From assembly GCA_023414985.1 (NCBI GenBank), contig JAEZLY010000288.1, positions 1 to 7,966 of the forward strand: a DNA stretch of 7,966 nt, written 5' to 3'. The stretch's first letter is position 1; the number at the start of each line of letters is the position of its first letter. Below the pieces are notes generated by a model. It had not been told where the DNA came from and made no database searches. It saw only the letters and a list, made by a program, of their open reading frames with translations. Shown one piece after another: positions 1 to 4,605 of the stretch. This stretch comes from Bacillota bacterium. Lineage in GTDB: Bacteria; Bacillota; Clostridia; Lachnospirales; Lachnospiraceae. The position numbers and the translations under genes were made by a program.

Positions 1-218
1 TCGTCCTTAATGCCAAAATAATAAATTGGCACTTTATAGTAAGTACACATGTTGGTAAACATTTTTTTGGTATTGTCCGATGCGTCCTCAGCCACCACGA
101 CCAAGGCAGCCTTATGTTCCTTTACAGCTTTTTCGGTAGAGAACTCTCCGCTGACCAGCTTTCCTGATTTTGTTGCAATTCCTAACAGGTTATACACCTT
201 CTTTTCTTCCGGACTCAA
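1..218 (-). CDS. ylxQ: YlxQ, L7Ae/L30e-type putative RNA-binding protein (3' end outside window)
   Basis: About 72 codons are visible before the left window edge. The protein reads through NLLGIATKSGKLVSGEF, then KAALVVVAEDAS, then a segment ending YYKVPIYYFGIKD. This is the L7Ae/L30e/Gadd45 fold pattern: an LLG(I/L)A..(S/A)GK.V.G start, an A.LV..A.DAS strand, and the K.(V/I)P strand. Family members bind kink-turn-type RNA; the cellular role of YlxQ is not settled. The open frame has a TGA just upstream, so the first usable start is TTG at 216-218, preceded by AAGGAG about 10 nt upstream. An internal GTG at 195-197 is the alternative. With the TTG start the gene overlaps the end of rnpM by 29 bp, which suggests translational coupling. 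Its place after nusA and ylxR supports the call. Confidence 0.88.
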   Translation of the reverse strand, partial: MSPEEKKVYNLLGIATKSGKLVSGEFSTEKAVKEHKAALVVVAEDASDNTKKMFTNMCTYYKVPIYYFGIKD

Positions 219-477
219 GCAAAATCATCTCCTTCTCCAATGTCTCGATCAATTCCTTCGGAATGCTCACCTTAAGTGACCGCTCCAGACCCTTTGTCTT
301 GATGGCTTTTTTCAGACATTCAAGGGAACAGCAAATATATGCGCCCCTGCCGTTCTTCTTGCCTGTGGCATCAATGACAATATCGTCTTCCGGAGTCTTA
401 AGGATACGGATCATTTCTTTTTTAGTCTTCATCTCGCCGCATCCGGTACACATTCTTAATGGTGTTTTCTTTGCCAT
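190..477 (-). CDS. rnpM: RnpM (YlxR), DUF448 RNA-binding protein, RNase P modulator
   Basis: This is a 95-residue basic protein, a normal length for the family. It starts MAKKTPLRMCTGCGEMK and has the hallmarks of YlxR/DUF448: the RMC.GC element (residues 8-13), the K(K/R)E(M/L)IRI strand (residues 19-25), and NGRGAY(I/V)C (about residues 42-49) followed by the C..L..C.KKA helix. The conserved cysteines and basic face are thought to bind RNA. In Bacillus subtilis the protein was reported to bind the RNase P RNA and modulate its activity, hence the name rnpM. The ATG at 475-477 lies 15 bp after the nusA stop. A GAGG about 12 nt upstream is only a modest ribosome binding site, so coupling to nusA translation is likely. 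It overlaps ylxQ downstream, in the order seen in most Firmicutes. Confidence 0.93.
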   Translation of the reverse strand: MAKKTPLRMCTGCGEMKTKKEMIRILKTPEDDIVIDATGKKNGRGAYICCSLECLKKAIKTKGLERSLKVSIPKELIETLEKEMILLESGRKEGV

Positions 478-492
478 CTATTCTCACATCCT

Positions 493-1538
493 CTAATATC
501 CCATGCTCTGGGATTCACTCTTGATGTCAATCTTATACCCGGTAAGCTTAGCGGCAAGTCTTGCATTCTGTCCTTCCTTACCGATTGCAAGCGACAGCTG
601 GTAATCAGGAACAATGACTCTTGCGCTCTTTTCATTTTCTTCCACTGTTACGGATACAACCTTTGCAGGGCTGAGCGCATTTTCAATCAGTCTCGCAGGA
701 TCGTTGCTCCAGTTGATGATATCAATCTTTTCGTTTCGAAGCTCATGAACAATTGCATTCACTCTCGCACCGTTCAGACCGACACAGGCACCGACTGCAT
801 CAACATCAGGATTATTGCTCCATACTGCCATCTTTGTTCTGGAACCTGCTTCTCTGCTGATGCTCTTGATTTCTACGGTTCCATCCTGGATCTCCGTAAC
901 CTCAGCTTCAAATAATCTCTTCACAAGCTCAGGATGCGTTCTGGACACAGTAATTCTGGGCCCTTTGGTCGTATCCTTTACCTCAAGTACATATAATTTG
1001 ATACGGTCGTAGGTCTGAATACCTCTCCTCTGACCTGTTCATTTTCTGTCAGAACCGCATCGACCTTACCCAGGTTGATACTAACATTATTTCCTACATA
1101 ACGCTGTACGATACCGGTTACGATGTCCTTCTCCTTGCTGCTGTACTGGTTAAAGAGCACCTTTCTCTCTTCCTCACGGATTTTCTGTACAACAACCTGC
1201 TTTGCCTTTTGGGCAGCAATACGTCCGAAATTCTTCGGGGTCACTTCGATTGCCATCAGATCACCGATTTCTTTTCTGGCATCTTTCATCTTCGCCTGGG
1301 CAAGACAAATCTGCATAACCGGATCAGTAACCTCTTCCACTACTTCCTTCATTGCAAATACATTTACTTCTCCGGTCACTCTATCGATATTTACCTTTAT
1401 ATTGTCCGCCCTGCCGTAATTATTCTTACATGCTGCAACCAATGAGTTTTCTAACGCCTCAAGCAAAATATCCTTACTGATATCCTTTTCCTTCTCAATC
1501 TGGTTTAAAGCTTCAATGAGTTCCCTGTTCGCATCCAT
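493..1538 (-). CDS. nusA: NusA transcription termination/antitermination factor, interrupted by an apparent one-base deletion
   Basis: NusA binds RNA polymerase near the exit channel and promotes pausing and intrinsic termination. The N-terminal domain (residues 1 to about 125, including EVTPKNFGRIAAQKAKQVV) and the start of the S1 domain (about 136-174) are read in one frame. The rest of S1, KH1 (GLNG loop, residues 254-257) and KH2 (GKEG loop, 320-323, in SLAIGKEGQNARLAAKLTG) are read in another. Restoring one base at 1018-1019 (AA to AAA on the plus strand) gives a continuous 348-residue protein with the expected junction GEVFQTYDRIKLYVLEV. As given, the upstream frame stops at 978-980, ending the product after 186 residues. 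No other lesion is visible, and nusA is essential in many bacteria, so a sequencing error is the likeliest cause. The protein ends just after KH2 (IDIKSESQSMGY) and lacks the acidic tail of about 25 residues found in B. subtilis NusA. The ATG at 1538 has a strong SD (AAAGGAGGA). Confidence 0.93.
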
Positions 1539-1550
1539 TTTCTTTAATAA

Positions 1551-1607
1551 TCCTCCTTTAAATATCTATAAAATTTTGATGAGTAGCGAAGGAGGATTTT
1601 CCTCCTT
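1551..1607 (-). promoter_or_regulatory. Possible SD-sequestering switch upstream of nusA
   Basis: On the minus strand AAGGAGGA occurs at 1607-1600, its exact complement TCCTCCTT at 1596-1589, and AAGGAGGA again at 1558-1551. The last copy is the nusA Shine-Dalgarno, 12 nt before the ATG. The middle element can therefore form an 8-bp hairpin with the upstream copy (AAA loop), leaving the ribosome binding site free. Or it can form a stem of up to 10 bp (flanking AA/TT pairs included) with the real SD across a 30-nt loop, which would mask it. The two pairings exclude each other. The complementarity is seen directly; any regulatory function is inferred. Confidence 0.5.
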
Positions 1608-1641
1608 TGATAATGATAAAATCAAATTACTTTATGTTCAT

Positions 1642-1660
1642 CGGGAGTGTTATTCTCCCG
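1642..1660 (-). other. Small hairpin in the rimP-nusA gap
   Basis: Minus-strand CGGGAG (1660-1655) and CTCCCG (1647-1642) form a 6-bp stem with a 7-nt loop, 20 nt after the rimP stop. There is no U-tract after it in either direction, so it is not an obvious terminator. It may be an mRNA-stabilising or processing element between rimP and nusA, or it may have no function. Confidence 0.35.
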
Positions 1661-1679
1661 GTCGTTCCAATCTCCGTCC

Positions 1680-2147
1680 TTAAAAATCAAAGGTCAGACG
1701 TACTGTGGCAATCTCTGATCTCGGAATTTCCATCGTATTTCCGTCTTCCAGCTCTAAGGTAATCGTCTTCTGATCAAAGGCTTCCAGAATTCCGATGAAG
1801 TCCTTCTGTTTATTAATTGCCTTATAAAGCTTTACTTCAATCTCTTCTCCGATGCTTTTCTCGAAATGCTTATCCTTCTTTAATTGTCTTCCGAGCCCCG
1901 GAGAGCTTACCTCCAATACATAGGAATCTGTGATAAAGTCCTGCTGATCCAACAAATCACTGAGCTCCCTGCTGACTAACACGCAGTCATCCACCGTGAT
2001 TCCGTTTTCCTTGTCAATATAAGCCCGTAAGTACCAGCTGCCGCCCTCCTTTATATACTCGACGTCATACAATTCGAAATGATTTGCTTTAAGAATCGGT
2101 TCTATCAGCTTTTCGGTCTTCTGCTCGTATTCCTCATGCTTTGTCAT
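1680..2147 (-). CDS. rimP: RimP, 30S ribosomal subunit maturation factor
   Basis: The 155-residue protein has the two-domain RimP (DUF150) layout and length. The N-terminal alpha/beta domain contains YDVEYIKEGGSWYLRAYID (about residues 27-45), then the helix around DDCVLVSRELSDLLD (53-67) and the family signature LEVSSPGLGRQL (78-89). The C-terminal small beta-barrel carries EEIEVKLY, FIGILEAF and the final EIATVRLTFDF. RimP assists late assembly of the 16S 3' and head domain in the cytoplasm. Many homologues have SPGLDRPL where this protein has GLGRQL, a tolerated variation. The ATG at 2145-2147 has only weak SD candidates (AGGGA about 6 nt upstream, AAAAGGA further up). It is the first gene of the operon, about 118 nt downstream of the predicted transcription start. 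The gap to nusA is 141 bp. Confidence 0.95.
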   Translation of the reverse strand: MTKHEEYEQKTEKLIEPILKANHFELYDVEYIKEGGSWYLRAYIDKENGITVDDCVLVSRELSDLLDQQDFITDSYVLEVSSPGLGRQLKKDKHFEKSIGEEIEVKLYKAINKQKDFIGILEAFDQKTITLELEDGNTMEIPRSEIATVRLTFDF

Positions 2148-2174
2148 CCAAATCCCTGCTTTCCTTTTATATTC

Positions 2175-2253
2175 TAAGACTAATCTTCTCCGCTGTTCCC
2201 AATCTTATACAAAACAGAAGAGTGGACTTTCGTCCACTCCTTAATTAGTCTTA
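2175..2253 (-). other. Long-range 10-bp stem enclosing the rimP leader hairpin
   Basis: Minus-strand TAAGACTAAT (2253-2244) is perfectly complementary to ATTAGTCTTA (2184-2175), enclosing the terminator-like hairpin and its U-tract. Between them CTGTT (2216-2212) can also pair with AACAG to give a small hairpin. The leader RNA would fold as a closed multi-branch domain ending about 27 nt before the rimP ATG. The long stem does not compete base for base with the terminator stem, so it is not a classic antiterminator. It may fold after readthrough. Confidence 0.45.
2211..2239 (-). terminator. Intrinsic terminator/attenuator hairpin in the rimP-nusA leader
   Basis: The minus strand reads GAGTGGAC (2239-2232), GAAA loop (2231-2228), GTCCACTC (2227-2220), then TTCTGTTTT (2219-2211). 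This is a perfect 8-bp stem with a GNRA tetraloop and an interrupted U-tract. It lies after the importer genes and also downstream of the predicted rimP promoter (2272-2300). It could therefore both end importer transcripts and attenuate the rimP-nusA operon. A U-tract broken by C and G is typical of terminators that need NusA help, which would fit NusA autoregulation. Structure seen; function inferred. Confidence 0.68.
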
Positions 2254-2271
2254 TCATTTTGCACCATAGTT

Positions 2272-2300
2272 ATTATAGCAAACGATACCAGAAAATGCAA
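2272..2300 (-). promoter_or_regulatory. Sigma-A-type promoter of the rimP-nusA operon
   Basis: The minus strand has a -35 TTGCAT (2300-2295), a 17-bp spacer, and a perfect -10 TATAAT (2277-2272). The predicted start is near 2265, giving a leader of about 118 nt before the rimP ATG. It lies just after the importer ATPase gene, so the operon can be expressed independently of it. Confidence 0.75.
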
Positions 2301-2350
2301 GCCTTTCTTTTACTGAATTGCAGGTATATTGCTGGTTTACCATAATTATT

Positions 2351-3106
2351 CTATTCTTGATTGAATCTTTGGAGGAAATCCTTCGTTCTTTGGTTAATGC
2401 TGTTACCGAATACTTCATCCGGAGTTCCCTGTTCCACGATCATCCCCTCGTCCATGAAGATTACACGGTCAGCTACATCTCTTGCAAAGGCCATCTCATG
2501 GGTTACAATAACCATGGTCATCTTCTCTTCTGCCAGGGATCGGATTACTTTCAGAATCTCGCCGGTTAATTCAGGATCCAGAGCTGAGGTCGGCTCATCA
2601 AAAAACAGGATTCTGGGATTTAAGGCCAAGGCTCTGGCAATGGCAATTCTCTGCTGTTGGCCTCCGGACAGTTCGCTGGGATAAGATTTGGCTTTATCAG
2701 TCAGATTCATCTTATTCAAGAGCTGCATTGCTTTCTCTTCTGCAGCTTTTTTATCAATATGAAGTACATTTACCTGGGCATCTACAATATTGCGCAGTAC
2801 GCTGAAATGGGGAAACAGATTGAAGTTCTGAAACACCAGTCCAACCTCCAGGATAATCTCATGCAATATTTTTGCATCTGTATACCCCTGTTCGGAAAAG
2901 GTATCAACCATGGTTGTCCCGCATACCTCAATTCTGCCTTCATCCACCCGCTCAAGCTGGGTCAGGCATCGAAGCAGTGTGGATTTGCCGGAACCCGAGG
3001 GACCGATCACAGCGATGACCTCTCCTTCCTGTACCTCCAGCGAAATGCCCTTTAACACTTCAGTTTTATCAAATGTCTTATGTAAATTATCTGCTTTAAA
3101 CAGCAT
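2351..3106 (-). CDS. Polar amino-acid ABC importer ATP-binding protein (GlnQ/HisP family)
   Basis: This cytoplasmic ATPase powers amino-acid uptake through the neighbouring permease. The 251-residue protein contains Walker A GPSGSGKST (residues 35-43), the Q-loop in VFQNFNLFPH (Gln93), the signature LSGGQQQR (146-153), Walker B ILFFDEP (166-172, catalytic Glu171), the D-loop SALDPEL, and the switch His203 in VTHEM. The Q-loop and signature context match the PAAT (polar amino acid) subgroup. The ATG at 3104-3106 is preferred because GGAG lies 8 nt before it; an in-frame TTG at 3112 is too close to that site. The insert EQGYTDAKILHEII (about residues 72-85) between Walker A and the Q-loop is a little longer than the usual short linker there. 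The gap to the permease is 38 bp, so the two are surely co-transcribed. Substrate cannot be read from the ATPase; no gene symbol is justified. Confidence 0.92.
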   Translation of the reverse strand: MLFKADNLHKTFDKTEVLKGISLEVQEGEVIAVIGPSGSGKSTLLRCLTQLERVDEGRIEVCGTTMVDTFSEQGYTDAKILHEIILEVGLVFQNFNLFPHFSVLRNIVDAQVNVLHIDKKAAEEKAMQLLNKMNLTDKAKSYPSELSGGQQQRIAIARALALNPRILFFDEPTSALDPELTGEILKVIRSLAEEKMTMVIVTHEMAFARDVADRVIFMDEGMIVEQGTPDEVFGNSINQRTKDFLQRFNQE

Positions 3107-3144
3107 AGTCAACGCTCCGTTTCTATCTGTGATTTCGATTGTTA

Positions 3145-3807
3145 CTAATTCTTATAATAATCAAATTTCTTCTCGATTGCCTTGAAGGTCATCTCTACCA
3201 CCGTATTCATAACTAAGTAGAAAATTGCTGCCACGACAATCGGAAGTGTCGATACGTATTTTGACTGAGCCGTAGAGGCAATCCGGAACAGCTCCACCAC
3301 TGCAATGACCTGTGCCAGAGAGGTATCCTTGACGAGTGTCATCAGCTCATTGCCGGTTGCAGGGATGACATTCTTAACCACCTGCGGCAGAACTATTCTC
3401 ATAAAGGTCTGAAATTTGGTATATCCAAGGATCTTGGCAGCTTCATACTGCCCCTTCGGAATTGAGGCTATCCCGCCCCGGAAAATCTCCCCGAAGTAAG
3501 CTGCATAATTTACCACAAAGGCAAGAATACAGGCCACCAGACGGCTGGGGTAGTTATAGCCGAACAGATAGGAAGGGGCATACATAAAGAAGATCAATTG
3601 CAGCATCAGCGGTGTTCCGCGGAAAATCAGCTGATAGATCCGGATCGGAAAACCGATGATCCGGAACCTGCTCCTTCTTCCCAAGGCTACCAGAAACCCT
3701 AACGGAATCGAGAAGATCAAGGTCATAAAGAAAATCTCCAACGTGATTCCCGTTGCCTCCAGCATGTTCGGTATCAAAAAATTCAAGGGTACATTATCTA
3801 TCTTCAT
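3145..3807 (-). CDS. Polar amino-acid ABC importer permease (HisM/GlnP family)
   Basis: The 220-residue membrane protein is a normal length for a PAAT permease with about five transmembrane helices. Hydrophobic spans lie near residues 18-42, 56-79, 87-109, 140-170 and 186-207. Family marks are RGTPLMLQL (about 63-71), YFGEIFRGGIASIPKGQYEA followed by AKILG (about 104-128), which is the EAA coupling loop that docks on the ATPase, and RIVLPQ just after it. It would form a dimer, homo- or hetero-, in the cytoplasmic membrane. The ATG at 3805-3807 has GGAGG 4-5 nt upstream. It is the first gene of a two-gene unit with the ATPase. No substrate-binding protein gene is adjacent: upstream is a divergent MarR gene and downstream is rimP. 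Specificity is therefore unknown, though cystine, glutamine or basic amino acids are typical of the family. Confidence 0.92.
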   Translation of the reverse strand: MKIDNVPLNFLIPNMLEATGITLEIFFMTLIFSIPLGFLVALGRRSRFRIIGFPIRIYQLIFRGTPLMLQLIFFMYAPSYLFGYNYPSRLVACILAFVVNYAAYFGEIFRGGIASIPKGQYEAAKILGYTKFQTFMRIVLPQVVKNVIPATGNELMTLVKDTSLAQVIAVVELFRIASTAQSKYVSTLPIVVAAIFYLVMNTVVEMTFKAIEKKFDYYKN

Positions 3808-3843
3808 AAAACCTCCGATAACATCAATTATTTATTTCATTAC

Positions 3844-3951
3844 GGTGTCAAAATGCGCTGCATATTTTCCGGACATACCCTATGGCCATTACAAGCGAGC
3901 TTGCATAGCCATAGGGTATATCCAGAAAGCACCTACAGTGCTTTTGACGCC
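3844..3951. repeat. 108-bp near-perfect palindrome in the importer leader region
   Basis: Two 53-nt arms (3844-3896 and 3899-3951) flank a 2-nt centre. The ends match (GGTGTCAAAA against the complement of TTTTGACGCC, 9 of 10), and so does the inner core (ATACCCTATGG against CCATAGGGTAT, exact, with neighbours matching apart from transitions). The segment between them differs in each arm, and each arm makes its own small hairpin: AAAGCAC/GTGCTTT on the right, ATGC/GCAT on the left. Several core differences become G-U pairs in minus-strand RNA. It contains no ORF. It lies between the predicted importer promoter and the permease, so it would be in the 5' leader. It could be a MITE or REP-like palindromic repeat, or a structured cis-regulatory RNA. 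It matches no riboswitch I recognise. Confidence 0.7.
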
Positions 3952-3976
3952 TTATTTATCCTGCTAACACTTTACC

Positions 3977-4005
3977 ATATTATCATAGTGTCGCATTCAT
4001 TTCAA
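3977..4005 (-). promoter_or_regulatory. Putative promoter of the amino-acid importer operon
   Basis: The minus strand has TTGAAA (4005-4000), a 17-bp spacer and TAATAT (3982-3977). A register shift gives GATAAT (3984-3979) with a 15-bp spacer. Both are imperfect matches to a sigma-A promoter. If used, the leader would be about 160 nt long and contain the whole 108-bp palindrome. Confidence 0.45.
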
Positions 4006-4077
4006 TGAAAAAATCCTCAGAGTTTATAAAAAGTACTTCATATAATACCATTTTATCAAATTTTTATCTTTCTTCTA

Positions 4078-4106
4078 TTGACAGTCCTAAAGTTATATAT
4101 TATTAT
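4078..4106 (+). promoter_or_regulatory. Sigma-A-type promoter of the marR-MFS operon
   Basis: A perfect -35 TTGACA (4078-4083), a 17-bp spacer and TATTAT (4101-4106, five of six) form a strong promoter. Predicted transcription starts near 4113, just before the inverted repeats that may bind the MarR protein. It lies within an in-frame upstream extension of the MarR reading frame, which argues that the extension is not translated. Confidence 0.75.
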
Positions 4107-4115
4107 TGTGGTCAA

Positions 4116-4137
4116 TACAACTGTTGCATGTACAACT
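4116..4137 (+). promoter_or_regulatory. Putative MarR operator
   Basis: Overlapping half-sites are present: CAAC-T-GTTG (4118-4126), GTTG-6 nt-CAAC (4123-4136), and TACAACT repeated directly at 4116-4122 and 4131-4137. The TTG-N6-CAA spacing suits a winged-helix MarR dimer. The site sits at the transcription start and before the marR SD, where binding would block initiation. The repeats are seen; binding is inferred. Confidence 0.5.
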
Positions 4138-4158
4138 ATTAAGAAGGAGGTATCCCCC

Positions 4159-4605
4159 ATGTTTATGACCAATCTTTCCATCTTATCCAGAGTCAGCCGT
4201 ACCTTTTGCGAGCGTAAGCTGAACGATACCAATATCGGCTTTACAGAGCAGTCTTTCCTGCAGTTCTTAAGCAAAAGCGGTGTCGTGAATCAGGATGCGA
4301 TCGCCAAACATTTTATGCTGGATAAGGGATCGGTTGCAAAAACCTTAAGTAAGCTGGAGGAAAAAGAACTGATTACCCGAAAGGATAACCCCGACAATAA
4401 GCGCGAGAAGCTGATCACAATCACTGACCTCGGAAAAAGCAAATCCAGCTCCTACATAGTCGAGGTTCAGGAGCTGCACAGCTTTTTATTTGAAGGTCTT
4501 ACCAAGGAAGAAATCGAACAGTTTTCAAATACAATAGAAAAAATCACACAAAATGCCATTAAGGCAATTCAAGGAAGGATGGATGAGTATGGCGCGGTCG
4601 AATAA
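4159..4605 (+). CDS. MarR-family transcriptional repressor
   Basis: The 148-residue protein has the MarR layout. An N-terminal dimerisation helix comes first, then a winged helix-turn-helix including SGVVNQDAIAKHFMLDKGSV (about residues 40-59) with recognition helix KGSVAKTLSKLEEKELI. The wing DNPDNKREKLITITDLGK (about 75-92) is next, with the DxRxK-type motif here reading DNKREK. A C-terminal helix LTKEEIEQFSNTIEKITQNA follows. Such proteins act as cytoplasmic dimers that release DNA on binding small aromatic ligands or on oxidation. The ATG at 4159 is chosen because AAGGAGG lies 8 nt upstream. The reading frame could extend to 4078, but that part overlaps the promoter. It overlaps the downstream exporter gene by 23 bp, so the likely role is to repress itself and that exporter. 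The inducer cannot be told. One Cys (residue 16) is near the N-terminus. Confidence 0.9.
   Translation: MFMTNLSILSRVSRTFCERKLNDTNIGFTEQSFLQFLSKSGVVNQDAIAKHFMLDKGSVAKTLSKLEEKELITRKDNPDNKREKLITITDLGKSKSSSYIVEVQELHSFLFEGLTKEEIEQFSNTIEKITQNAIKAIQGRMDEYGAVE

Larger units (their letters stand above)
3808..4158. other. Divergent intergenic region between importer and marR
   Basis: This is a 351-bp gene-free stretch. It holds the 108-bp palindrome (3844-3951), the putative importer promoter (3977-4005), an AT-rich spacer (about 4006-4077) in which I see nothing else convincing, the marR promoter (4078-4106) and the putative operator (4116-4137). The octamer TTATTTAT occurs at 3828-3835 and 3952-3959 on either side of the palindrome. 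It directly abuts the right arm but is offset by 8 nt on the left. Confidence 0.8.

Noticed and set aside
49..279. Plus-strand ORFs across ylxQ, rnpM and nusA (for example 49-279, 170-496, 1123-1419)
   Set aside because: They are antisense to well-recognised conserved genes, with no SD and no family resemblance.
978..1030. Programmed ribosomal frameshift in nusA, prompted by an AGGAGAGG just upstream of the shift
   Set aside because: Returning to frame needs a -1 shift at GGTATTC, which is not an X-XXY-YYZ slippery heptamer, and I know of no recoding in nusA. A missing base is simpler.
2180..2260. A 25-codon leader peptide (MIRLIKEWTK...) across the rimP leader hairpin
   Set aside because: It starts within about 10 nt of the predicted transcription start with no Shine-Dalgarno and no run of regulatory codons; likely chance.
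3844..3951. Known riboswitch or T-box in the importer leader
   Set aside because: No T-box AGGGUGGNACCGCG motif and no recognisable lysine, SAM or glycine riboswitch core is present.
3828..3959. TTATTTAT octamers as a target-site duplication of a transposon around the palindrome
   Set aside because: The left copy is 8 nt away from the arm and the surrounding DNA is very AT-rich, so chance is likely; it is mentioned only as weak support.
4078..4158. 27-residue N-terminal extension of the MarR protein
   Set aside because: It overlaps the -35/-10 promoter and lacks an SD, while ATG 4159 has AAGGAGG at ideal spacing.
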